Assembly: GCA_964498965.1 (NCBI GenBank)
Contig: CAZCJU010000001.1
Location: 1 to 64,000 of the forward strand
Reading direction: 5' to 3'
Length of the DNA stretch: 64,000 nt
Source of the DNA: CAZCJU01 sp964498965
Lineage (GTDB): Bacteria > Bacillota > Clostridia > Oscillospirales > CAG-272
The first letter of the stretch is position 1. Each line of letters begins with the position of its first letter. This document shows positions 1-7,471 of the stretch, piece after piece. The position numbers were made by a program, and so were the translations under genes. Below the pieces are notes generated by a model. That model was not told where the DNA came from, searched no databases, and worked only from the letters and a program-made list of their open reading frames with translations.

Positions 1-21
1 ATGAATTTGCAGGAGGAAATT

Positions 22-189
22 ATGAAGGCATTAAGACGATGCACATTGCGGATTTTCTGCTCAGTTCAGAATATTAAACGAAAGAACGCAGAAACACTTT
101 CGATGCCACTTGCTTTTCCTTCTGTTTTAGAACACAATAATATCAAATCACGATTTAGTAAATCACGATTAGATGTTATCAGAGAATAG
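22..189 (+). CDS. small hypothetical protein
   Basis: A 55-codon frame starts at an ATG five bases after AGGAGG and ends at 189. The product is basic (many Arg and Lys) with no membrane segment or motif I recognise. A longer in-frame start exists at base 1, so the real gene could also extend left of the window. The good ribosome site is the only support. It could equally be a degenerate fragment. It is followed by a hairpin terminator, which fits the end of a transcript. Confidence 0.3.
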   Translation: MKALRRCTLRIFCSVQNIKRKNAETLSMPLAFPSVLEHNNIKSRFSKSRLDVIRE

Positions 190-228
190 AACTTTAATTC
201 CTGAATAATAAATACGAAGCCATAACGG

Positions 229-258
229 AAACGCTCTCGGTTTGAGGGCGTTTTCTTT
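229..258 (+). terminator. rho-independent terminator
   Basis: AACGCTCTC and GAGGGCGTT form a 9-bp stem (one G-U pair) around a five-base loop, followed by TTTTCTTT. It ends the transcript to the left and separates it from the two-component locus. Confidence 0.5.
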
Positions 259-392
259 ATGAGAGAAAGGAACTGTTATGAAAAAGAATATATGACCGGG
301 GAGGAGGTTAATAAAACGGAAACATTTCTCAAAACAAATTCAAACATTGTGGGTATAAGATAGGGACACAAAAAACGAAACGGAGATAAAAA

Positions 393-755
393 ATGAAAAA
401 CGGAACAATTGAAAATGCGGAAAAAATAAGAAGAAAATACGTCATTACGGAAAAAACGGAGCTTGAGAAGCTGATCGAGCTTGACAAAAGGGTGAGCAGG
501 CCGGCGAAGGCATTTGCATGGAGCTTCGGTTCACTCGGTGCCATCGTTTTCGGGGCGGGAATGAGTTTGATAATGACCGACTTCGGGCAGACGATAGGAC
601 TCTCGCAGATCATGGGTTGCGGTATTGCAACGGGTATTATCGGAATGGCGATATGCATTTGCAATTATTCCATATACAAGGCATTGCTCGGTTCAAGACG
701 CAAAAAACACGCAAGCGAGGTGCTTTCCGCTTATGAAAAAGCGAGCAAGGCATAA
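393..755 (+). CDS. two-helix membrane protein, paralog of the 3473-3877 product
   Basis: This 120-residue protein has a charged N-terminal helix (about 1-45), two hydrophobic segments (about 46-66 and 72-92) and a basic C-terminal tail. The segment GAGMSLIMT around residue 55 recurs in the 134-residue protein at 3473-3877, so the two are paralogs flanking the same two-component system. Relatives are often labelled 'dihydropteridine reductase', but nothing here supports an enzyme: there is no nucleotide-binding or catalytic motif. The start follows GGAG at good spacing. Placement before the response regulator suggests a membrane sensor or modulator role, which is inference. Confidence 0.75.
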   Translation: MKNGTIENAEKIRRKYVITEKTELEKLIELDKRVSRPAKAFAWSFGSLGAIVFGAGMSLIMTDFGQTIGLSQIMGCGIATGIIGMAICICNYSIYKALLGSRRKKHASEVLSAYEKASKA

Positions 756-813
756 AAAATTTCAAAAATAAGCTTCATTGCGGCACGGCGTAAACATAAT
801 TTTAACATTTGCA

Positions 814-822
814 TGGTAAAAT
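814..822 (+). promoter_or_regulatory. possible extended -10 promoter for the two-component operon
   Basis: TGGTAAAAT is an extended -10 element (TGnTAnAAT type) about 30 bases before the response-regulator ATG, in the 97-base gap after the first small membrane gene. No good -35 is visible at 17 bp, as is common for extended -10 promoters. Confidence 0.35.
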
Positions 823-852
823 ACAGCTAAGCGAGAATTTCGGAGGTGCGAT

Positions 853-1524
853 ATGGTTAAGATCTTGGTTGTCGAGGACGATAAAGAGCTGAACAAAACG
901 TTATGCAAATTTTTATCGAACAGCGGCTATGAGGTATGCGGTTGTCCTGATGCGTATCACGCATACGACGCACTTGCCGAAGGTATTTTCGATATGATAG
1001 TGACCGACGTAATGATGCCGGGTGACGACGGTTTCGAGCTTGCCGAAAGCGTTCGCTCCGTAAACGGGGAGTTGCCGATAATTTTCGTCACCGCAAAGGA
1101 CGAGCTTGCGGCGAAGCAACGGGGATTTCGTCTCGGCATAGACGATTACATGGTAAAGCCGATCGACCCGGACGAATTATTACTTCGCATAGGGGCCGTA
1201 TTACGGCGTGCGAAGATATCATCGGAGCGTAAGCTTTGTGTCGGCGGATTTACAATGGACGCCGACGAACGCACGGCATATCTCGACGATGAAGAGATAG
1301 AGTTGACCGGCAGAGAATTCGACATTTTATACAAGCTGTTATCGTACCCGAAGAAGGCATTCACCCGCACACAGCTGATGGACGAATTTTGGGACATAGA
1401 TTCCGATTCCGCACCGAGAGCGGTCGATGTTTACATGACAAAGCTGAGAAAAAAGCTGTCTGGGTGCGAATACTTCGAGATAAAGACCGTTCACGGACTC
1501 GGATACAAGGCGGTGATAAAATGA
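853..1524 (+). CDS. OmpR/PhoB-family response regulator
   Basis: The 223-residue protein has a receiver domain (1-115) with the acidic pocket EDD at 8-10, the phospho-acceptor Asp52 in VTDVMMPG, Thr80 and Lys102 in MVKP. A C-terminal winged-helix DNA-binding domain (about 125-223) follows, with the usual LTGREFDIL and RAVDVYMTKLRKK stretches. It would be phosphorylated by the histidine kinase encoded immediately downstream, whose ATG overlaps this stop codon (ATGA). The start is preceded by GGAGG. The signal is unknown. In Clostridia, regulators of this subgroup often control envelope-stress or peptide-transport genes, but no ABC transporter is next to it here. Confidence 0.95.
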   Translation: MVKILVVEDDKELNKTLCKFLSNSGYEVCGCPDAYHAYDALAEGIFDMIVTDVMMPGDDGFELAESVRSVNGELPIIFVTAKDELAAKQRGFRLGIDDYMVKPIDPDELLLRIGAVLRRAKISSERKLCVGGFTMDADERTAYLDDEEIELTGREFDILYKLLSYPKKAFTRTQLMDEFWDIDSDSAPRAVDVYMTKLRKKLSGCEYFEIKTVHGLGYKAVIK

Positions 1525-2594
1525 ATTCGGCGAAGAAGCTGTTAAAACCGATGTACGATTACATCGTATTTTTCCTGCTCGTTGCGTTTTCCGTGACCTG
1601 CACGACCTCTCTTTTTGTCAAGAGCTTAGCCGCCGCGCTCGGCACCGAGCTTACGAGCGAGAATTTAGGCACGGCGGCGAAGCTGACGTTTGTCAATGTG
1701 CTGATATTAAGCTTACTTTTCACGCTGGTAGACACGATAAGAAAACATTTGACGACGGAAAAATACACGAAAGAAATATCTAATGCGGCAAAGGAGCTGC
1801 TCAAGGGCAATTACGGTACGAGAGTGCAGATACCGAAAAGCCCGTTTGCCGACGAGTGTTTTACCGAGATCGTCGAGAGTTTCAACAAGCTCGGCAGCGA
1901 GCTTGAGGGACTTGAAGCACTTCGCAACGATTTTATTGCCGACGTATCGCATGAAATGAAAACTCCGCTTGCCGTGATACGGAATTATTCGACGCTGTTG
2001 CAGGATCCGAGCCTCGATCCGGAAGAGCGTGCGGAATACGCAAGCGGCATTGCGAAAGCATCGCAAAAAAGTGCGGACATGATATCGAACATATTGAAGC
2101 TGAACAAGCTCGAAAATCAAAAAATATATCCGAACGCCGGCGAATACGATCTGAGCGAGCAGATATGCGAATGCTTGCTTCGGTACGAGAACACGGCGGA
2201 GGAGAAGCAAATAGAGATAGAAGCGGATATCGAAGAAAACGTCCGAGTTCGGGGCGACTCGGAGTTGCTCGAGCTTGTTTGGAATAATTTGCTTTCAAAC
2301 GCATTCAAATTCACCGACCGCGGAGGAAAAGTCACCGTCGGACTGCATGCTGACGGAGAAAATGCGGTGATCGAGATCAGCGACACCGGTTGCGGCATCG
2401 GAAGCGAGGTCGGTGAGCGTATATTCGAAAAATTTTATCAGGGCGATGCATCACACGCCGCACAGGGCAACGGGCTGGGGCTGGCTTTGGTGAAGCGGGT
2501 AATGGACATAATGCACGGCGAGGTGAACGTAAAAAGCACGGTCGGCATCGGTACGACGTTTACCGTAAGGATAAGAAGGGTAAAGAATGAATAA
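1521..2594 (+). CDS. sensor histidine kinase
   Basis: This is a 357-residue membrane kinase with two transmembrane segments (about 12-34 and 54-72) enclosing a very short extracytoplasmic loop. A HAMP-like linker follows, then the phospho-acceptor His144 in DVSHEMKTPL, an N-box (NNLLSNAFKF), a G1 box (DTGCGIG) and a G2 box (GNGLGLALV). I place the start at the ATG overlapping the regulator's stop, which begins directly before the first membrane helix; an upstream in-frame extension would overlap the regulator gene and add a non-hydrophobic tail. The short external loop suggests it senses the membrane or a partner protein, perhaps the product of the next gene. Confidence 0.93.
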   Translation: MNSAKKLLKPMYDYIVFFLLVAFSVTCTTSLFVKSLAAALGTELTSENLGTAAKLTFVNVLILSLLFTLVDTIRKHLTTEKYTKEISNAAKELLKGNYGTRVQIPKSPFADECFTEIVESFNKLGSELEGLEALRNDFIADVSHEMKTPLAVIRNYSTLLQDPSLDPEERAEYASGIAKASQKSADMISNILKLNKLENQKIYPNAGEYDLSEQICECLLRYENTAEEKQIEIEADIEENVRVRGDSELLELVWNNLLSNAFKFTDRGGKVTVGLHADGENAVIEISDTGCGIGSEVGERIFEKFYQGDASHAAQGNGLGLALVKRVMDIMHGEVNVKSTVGIGTTFTVRIRRVKNE

Positions 2595-3489
2595 AAAATT
2601 ATTGCGTCGTCTGATTTTTCCGCCCTTTTTTGCGATATTTCTTTTGACTGTCGCAAGCACGAGCCTACTCGTATACGTATTCGTCGCCGACAAAGACGAC
2701 AGTGTGCTTGCTTATGCGGTGTACGTGCTTTCCTTTTACACGCTGAGCGTGCTGTGCGTTTTCTGCGTGAAAACGTTGCCGCCGCTTATAAAAAGGGTTA
2801 AAGAAGCTCTGCACCGTAACAGATTTGCCGACAAATATTTGACAAACGTCGCTTTTCGAACGCACGTGAGCCTATACCGCTCGCTTGCGGTGAATATGCT
2901 GTACGCTGCGGCGAACGCATTTCTTTCGGTGATATATTCCACCGCCTGGTTCGCACTTTTCGCTTCGTATTATGCGATATTCGCAATAATGAGATTTTTA
3001 CTCGTTCGCTACGTGAGCAAAAACGGAATAGGCAAAAACCGCATGGGAGAGCTTAAACGTTCACGCATATGTGCGTTTGTTCTTCTTGCCGTCACGCCTC
3101 CGCTATCGGGGGCTGTCATGATGTCGGTGTACTTCAATCGAGGCAAGGAATACAAAGGCGTTTTGATATACGTTATGGCGATGTATACCTTTTACGTGAC
3201 AGGCTCGGCGATAAAGGATATTGTCAAATACCGAAAGTACAAAAGTCCGATAATGTCCGCTTCCAAGACCGTAAAGCTCGCTTCGGCTATGATATCCGTG
3301 TATTCGCTCGAAACGGCGATGCTGGCACAATTCGGTACGGATATGAGCGACTATGACAGGCGGCTCATGCTGATATTGACGGGAGCGGGAATAAGTGCCG
3401 TTATCGTCACGCTTGCCGTCGGTACGGCGGTGTATTGCACAAGAGAATTGAAAAAAATCGGGGGAGAAAAAAATGAACGAAAACGATAA
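2587..3489 (+). CDS. polytopic membrane protein coupled to the two-component system
   Basis: A 300-residue protein with about seven hydrophobic segments (for example near 10-33, 42-60, 97-120, 122-140, 163-182, 190-206 and 255-282). It has no enzymatic or transport motif that I recognise. It overlaps the kinase gene by 8 bases and the following small membrane gene by 17, so translation of the set is coupled. Membrane proteins of this size next to short-loop histidine kinases often act as the sensing or accessory component; that role is inferred from context only. Confidence 0.75.
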   Translation: MNKKLLRRLIFPPFFAIFLLTVASTSLLVYVFVADKDDSVLAYAVYVLSFYTLSVLCVFCVKTLPPLIKRVKEALHRNRFADKYLTNVAFRTHVSLYRSLAVNMLYAAANAFLSVIYSTAWFALFASYYAIFAIMRFLLVRYVSKNGIGKNRMGELKRSRICAFVLLAVTPPLSGAVMMSVYFNRGKEYKGVLIYVMAMYTFYVTGSAIKDIVKYRKYKSPIMSASKTVKLASAMISVYSLETAMLAQFGTDMSDYDRRLMLILTGAGISAVIVTLAVGTAVYCTRELKKIGGEKNERKR

Positions 3490-3877
3490 GGAAAGCTTTA
3501 ATTATACCTATTCCGCACCGCAGTGCGATGAGATCGAAAAGATCCGAATGAAGTACGAAACAAAATGCGAGGAGGATAAGCTCGACAGGCTTCGCAGGCT
3601 CGATAAAAGCACAACGAGAAAGGCATCTGCCGTCGCAATTGCGATAGGCGTTATCGGAGCATTACTGCTCGGAGCGGGTATGAGTCTGATAATGACCGAG
3701 CTTTACGAGTCCTTTAACCTCGATTATGCCAAAGCCGTTATCGTCGGCACGGTGGCGGGCTTGTTCGGTATCGCACTCGTATGCCTTGCGTACCCGATAT
3801 ACGGCAAGCGTCTGAAAAAGGAACGAAAAAAACTCGCACCCGAAATATTGAAGCTCACCGACGAGCTGATGAAATAG
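3473..3877 (+). CDS. two-helix membrane protein, paralog of the 393-755 product
   Basis: This 134-residue protein has a long charged N-terminal helix rich in Glu and Lys (to about 45), two hydrophobic segments (about 50-70 and 82-104) and a basic tail. It shares the GAGMSLIMTE motif and the overall layout with the product of 393-755. Family members carry the database name 'dihydropteridine reductase', which the sequence does not support. Its start lies inside the preceding gene behind GGGGGAG, so it is translationally coupled as the last gene of the operon. Function unknown; likely a partner of the membrane protein or kinase. Confidence 0.75.
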   Translation: MNENDKESFNYTYSAPQCDEIEKIRMKYETKCEEDKLDRLRRLDKSTTRKASAVAIAIGVIGALLLGAGMSLIMTELYESFNLDYAKAVIVGTVAGLFGIALVCLAYPIYGKRLKKERKKLAPEILKLTDELMK

Positions 3878-3895
3878 CATAAGATAAAAGCAAAG

Positions 3896-3957
3896 CCTCC
3901 GCATATGAAGTGAACCCAAAAGCGTCCGAGCTTTAGGGGCATATCAATATACGGAGG
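3896..3957. repeat. large imperfect palindrome after the two-component operon
   Basis: CCTCCGCATAT (3896-3906) pairs with ATATACGGAGG (3947-3957) with one G-T position. Inside, AAAGC and GCTTT form a second stem. There is no T-run, so it is not a classical terminator. The inner GTGAACCCAAAAG stretch faintly recalls terminal repeats of IS3-type elements, so this may be an insertion-sequence remnant. The gap between genes here (3878-4193, about 316 bases) holds only this palindrome and the dispersed repeat that follows. Confidence 0.4.
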
Positions 3958-3980
3958 TTAAATTCATTTCGCACATAGAG

Positions 3981-4165
3981 CCTTTCCCGGGGAATGTGTC
4001 GGTCCGCAAGGCCGACGGTTGAGGGCGTTATCGCACCGTGCTTATCTAAGTTAGTTTGCACAGTTTATTTCACCTCATCCACCGTGACAAGTCACGGTTT
4101 CCCTTCCCCTACACGGGAAGGCTTACGCTCGGTAGCACTACGCACGGTCGCTTTACCGAGGGGGA
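3981..4165. repeat. dispersed G+C-rich intergenic repeat, two copies
   Basis: Two adjacent copies carry the family hallmarks: a CTTTCCCGGGGAA core, a GTCGG...CCGAC stem and GAGGGC (3981-4030); then CTCATC, the perfect palindrome ACCGTGAC/GTCACGGT (4081-4098), a CCTTCCC/GGGAAGG hairpin (4102-4121) and a CTCGGTA/TACCGAG stem (4128-4160). The second copy lies just downstream of the GH3 stop and may help end that transcript. Confidence 0.55.
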
Positions 4166-4193
4166 AGTCTTTAGCGGCGACGGATATTCTCGC

Positions 4194-6380
4194 CTAAATT
4201 ATTTCGAAATCGAATTCGTGTCTGTTGTCATCGCTGCTTTCGGCTATCCAAAGCTTGAATTTACCTTTTTCGATGACCGTGTTCATATGCGGGTCGCTGA
4301 ACGCAAGAGCCGAGGCGGGAAGCTTGAGAGTAAGCTTCTTAGCCTCACCCGATCTCAGATATACCTTTTCGAAGCCTTTAAGCTCCTTTACCGGGCGAAC
4401 GGTACTTCCGATAAGATCCCTTACATAGAGCTGAACGACTGTCGCTCCGTCGTACTTGCCGGTGTTTTTCGCCGTGAGCGTAACGGTCAGCTCTCCGTCG
4501 CCTGTCATTTTATCCGATGACAGGCGAATATCTTCGTACTCAAAGCTCGTGTACGAAAGGCCGTAACCGAACGGATAGAGCGGTGCTATTTGACAATCTC
4601 GGTATTTCGATTCAAATACCCACCTATTGAGTGCGGGTCTTCCGGTGCTTGCGTGGTTGTAATATATCGGCACCTGACCCGTACAAACGGGGACGGAAAC
4701 GGTGAGGTGTCCCGACGGACATACATCGCCGCACAGCAGTTCCGCTACGGCATCACCTGCGGAGCTTCCCGGCTGCCATATAAGCATAAGTGCGTCGACT
4801 TTGTCCTTTAATTCGGTGATAACAAGCGGTCTGCCCGCCGAAACGAGAAGTATCAACGGTTTTTTAAGCTCGGAAAGCCGTTTTACAAGCTCCGCCTGCA
4901 GTCCGGGCAGTTCCAAATCGGCACGGCTGTTCGCCTCACCCGACATTCCGCCTTCCTCGCCCACCGCCGCTATTATGATATCGCACTCGGCGGCTTGTTC
5001 TATATCGGCGAGCATTTTTTCCCGCTCCGTTGCCTCATCGGCACAAAGCACGTTACATCCGTGCAAAACTTTTATTTCACAGTCCTCTCCGACCGTTTTT
5101 TCCAAGCCCTCCGAGAGTGACACTGTCTTTGACGGATCGCACAAGCACGGCCACGGACCCAGCAGATGCGATCTTCCTCCCTCATCGGCAATAGGTCCGA
5201 TTAGGGCTATTTTTTTGCCCGCCGTCTTTTCTCTCGCAAGCGGAAGTATTCCGTTGTTTTCCAAAAGCACGGGGCATTCGTGTGCGGCACGCTTCGCCAG
5301 CTCCATATGCTTGCGGCAGAAGAAAATTTCTTCGTCCGTTATATCGGTATACGGCTTTTCGTCCAGACCGCAAAGAAATTTCAAGGTAAGCACGGCAAGC
5401 ACGGAGGCATCGACCTGCTCCTGAGTTATCTTGCCCTCTTTTATCAGCTCGGGCAGGCAATCGTTGTACGGGTCGCCCGCCATTATCATATCGCATCCGG
5501 CACCGAACGCAAGTCGTACCGCATCTTTGATATCCTCCGCAAAGCCGTGATGAATAAGCTCGACTACCGCACCGGCGTCGGACACGACGAAACCCTTGAA
5601 GCCGAGCTTGTCCCTAAGCACGTCTTTAAGCCAATATTCGTTTGCCGTCGCAGGCACGCCGTTTACGTCCTCGAATGCGGACATGACCGTTGCCGCACCG
5701 GCATCTATGCCCGCCTTGAACGGCGGCAGATATACGTCGTGAAGCGTCTGAAGCGACACGTCCGTCGTATTGTAATCGCGTCCGCCGATACAAGCCCCGT
5801 AGGCGATGTAATGCTTCATACAAGCGTATATGTGATCGACACCGAGCTGCTCGCCGTCGCCCTGATAGCCTTTTACGGAAGCTTCGGCGAAGCGTGAGCA
5901 GAGATACGTGTCCTCGCCGTAGCCCTCGACTATGCGTCCCCAACGGGGATCCCGCGCTATGTCCACCATAGGCGAAAACGTCCAGCGTATGCCGTCGCGA
6001 TACGCTTCCTTTGCCGCCGCCGCACAGCATTCTTCCGCCACCTCGGGATTCCACGAGCAGGACTGTGCGAGAGGGGTGGGAAACGTGGTTCTGTAGCCGT
6101 GTATAACGTCGTCTGCAAACAATGCCGGTATCGGCAGTCTTGTCGCCTTGAGCAGTGCTTTTTGGATCTTGTTCGTCTTTTCCGCACCTTTTATCGTAAG
6201 GTACGAGCCGACTTTGCCCTGTTCGAAATGATCGTCGTAAGTTTGCTCATCGTCGGAGTATATCGATGTGCCGAACTGCGAAAGCTGACCGAGCTTTTCG
6301 GTAAGCGTCATTTTTTCCAAAAGTCGCTCGGCTTTCTTTCTCGCCTCGTCAAAAGCAGGTGAACTCATTAAATTTTTCAT
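4194..6380 (-). CDS. bglX: GH3 beta-glucosidase/xylosidase, BglX-like
   Basis: A 728-residue family 3 glycoside hydrolase. The N-terminal barrel carries DPRWGR near 144 and the substrate-binding KH pair at 189-190. The catalytic nucleophile is Asp268 in GFVVSDAGAV, the form typical of BglX. A C-terminal alpha/beta sandwich (about 390-560) and a fibronectin III-like domain (about 620-728) complete the family layout. There is no signal peptide, so it acts in the cytoplasm on imported oligosaccharides. It is the last gene of the GH36/beta-helix/GH3 cluster and starts 8 bases after the beta-helix stop. Beta-glucosidase or beta-xylosidase activity is likely; the exact substrate cannot be read from sequence. 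The symbol follows the family resemblance. Confidence 0.88.
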   Translation of the reverse strand: MKNLMSSPAFDEARKKAERLLEKMTLTEKLGQLSQFGTSIYSDDEQTYDDHFEQGKVGSYLTIKGAEKTNKIQKALLKATRLPIPALFADDVIHGYRTTFPTPLAQSCSWNPEVAEECCAAAAKEAYRDGIRWTFSPMVDIARDPRWGRIVEGYGEDTYLCSRFAEASVKGYQGDGEQLGVDHIYACMKHYIAYGACIGGRDYNTTDVSLQTLHDVYLPPFKAGIDAGAATVMSAFEDVNGVPATANEYWLKDVLRDKLGFKGFVVSDAGAVVELIHHGFAEDIKDAVRLAFGAGCDMIMAGDPYNDCLPELIKEGKITQEQVDASVLAVLTLKFLCGLDEKPYTDITDEEIFFCRKHMELAKRAAHECPVLLENNGILPLAREKTAGKKIALIGPIADEGGRSHLLGPWPCLCDPSKTVSLSEGLEKTVGEDCEIKVLHGCNVLCADEATEREKMLADIEQAAECDIIIAAVGEEGGMSGEANSRADLELPGLQAELVKRLSELKKPLILLVSAGRPLVITELKDKVDALMLIWQPGSSAGDAVAELLCGDVCPSGHLTVSVPVCTGQVPIYYNHASTGRPALNRWVFESKYRDCQIAPLYPFGYGLSYTSFEYEDIRLSSDKMTGDGELTVTLTAKNTGKYDGATVVQLYVRDLIGSTVRPVKELKGFEKVYLRSGEAKKLTLKLPASALAFSDPHMNTVIEKGKFKLWIAESSDDNRHEFDFEII

Positions 6381-6387
6381 ATTTTTA

Positions 6388-7389
6388 TCACTTCAAATAT
6401 TTTTTGTATGCGTCAAGCGGCGAAAGCCTGTCCGAATTGTCTATGTACAGTCCCGAAAGCGTGCCTGTGCCGCCGCTTATGCCCTCACGCAAAAGCACGT
6501 TGTCCGTCTTATTTCTGAAGCATACCTTCAGCGTATCCGCAACGGAATCGAACGTGCCGTCCGTGTCGAATACCGTATGACCGTCGCCGAAATCGTCGTA
6601 CCAAAAAACATAGCAATTTTTAAAAAAGCTGCGAACGCCGCCACCGAGCCTGAATGCCGTCACAAACTGATCGCTGTAGCAAAAATCGTACCAATTTGTG
6701 CCGTAATTGTCCTCAAAGCCCGCCGAATCGGCGATACCGTCGGTGCCGTACAGCAACGGGTGGACATTGCGGAGCGAGTTTGCTCCCCTGTTCAATATGA
6801 CACCCGTATGCATCTTGCCGATACGGATATTCGTCAATGTGTTGTCGTGTGCGTCGATCAGAATGCCGACAGAATCGGCTTTTCCGTTGCCGTAAATGTT
6901 GACACCCGTTATGTCGGCATCGGCAGAGCCGTTGTTCGCACCGTTTTGAATGTGTATTCCGAGCCGTACGTTTGTCAAAAGCATTTCCGATACGGCGTTC
7001 TGTATGCCGCTATCAATTGAAATTCCGTCGGCTACGCCGTCGCCGTCAAGCACACCGCCGGTCACCGAGGTATGGCTCGTCGGTGCTTCGCCGTTTGCGT
7101 GTTCGCCTACCGCTCCGAGCCTAAGCATTGCCTCGCCCGTCTTCCATTTGCTTCCGTCCGCCTTTATCACGGCGTATTTCGACATCGCAAACGACACCGT
7201 GCGTTCGGGTGAGGACGATGTCTTTAAGCCGTCGCTTATCAGATATGTGCCGTCGGGGAAAAACAGCGTCTTGTTTGCGTTTTCGTCGATAAATTTTTGA
7301 AGCGACTCCGTAACATCCGTTTTTCCGTCCCTCGGAATGCTGTCGGGAACGATCGTGTAACCGAAATTCGGCATAATATTATTATCCAT
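6388..7389 (-). CDS. right-handed beta-helix (pectate-lyase-like) protein
   Basis: A 333-residue protein opening with GDGKTDVTESLQKFID-like residues and FFPDGTYLI, the signature start of the pectate lyase 3/GH28-like beta-helix superfamily. Repeated short Asn/Gly-rich turns follow (GGVLDGDG, TGVNIYGNG, LTNIRIG). No signal peptide is visible. Such proteins bind or cleave polysaccharides, but I cannot identify a clear catalytic aspartate cluster, so it is best described as a beta-helix carbohydrate-active protein. It lies between GH36 and GH3 genes on one strand. A bulged hairpin lies upstream. The ATG start has only a weak AAGGG ribosome site. Confidence 0.7.
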   Translation of the reverse strand: MDNNIMPNFGYTIVPDSIPRDGKTDVTESLQKFIDENANKTLFFPDGTYLISDGLKTSSSPERTVSFAMSKYAVIKADGSKWKTGEAMLRLGAVGEHANGEAPTSHTSVTGGVLDGDGVADGISIDSGIQNAVSEMLLTNVRLGIHIQNGANNGSADADITGVNIYGNGKADSVGILIDAHDNTLTNIRIGKMHTGVILNRGANSLRNVHPLLYGTDGIADSAGFEDNYGTNWYDFCYSDQFVTAFRLGGGVRSFFKNCYVFWYDDFGDGHTVFDTDGTFDSVADTLKVCFRNKTDNVLLREGISGGTGTLSGLYIDNSDRLSPLDAYKKYLK

Positions 7390-7421
7390 GTTAAATTAAA
7401 ACCCTTGCCCGTGTATTGCCT

Positions 7422-7452
7422 CGCCGCACGGCACCGTGAGGTGCGTGCGGCG
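7422..7452 (-). other. bulged stem-loop between GH36 and beta-helix genes
   Basis: CGCCGCACG-GCACC pairs with GGTGC-GTGCGGCG, a stem of about 13 bp with one bulge and a GTGA loop, just after the GH36 stop. No T-run follows on the minus strand. It is more likely an mRNA processing or stability element than a full terminator. Confidence 0.4.
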
Positions 7453-7471
7453 AAAGGTAAGCCCATTGATC

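Noticed and set aside
393..755. Dihydropteridine reductase
   Set aside because: A common database label for this family, but the protein is a two-helix membrane protein without any cofactor motif.
3878..4193. tRNA or structured RNA gene in the hairpin-rich gap
   Set aside because: The stems do not form a cloverleaf and match the dispersed repeat family instead.
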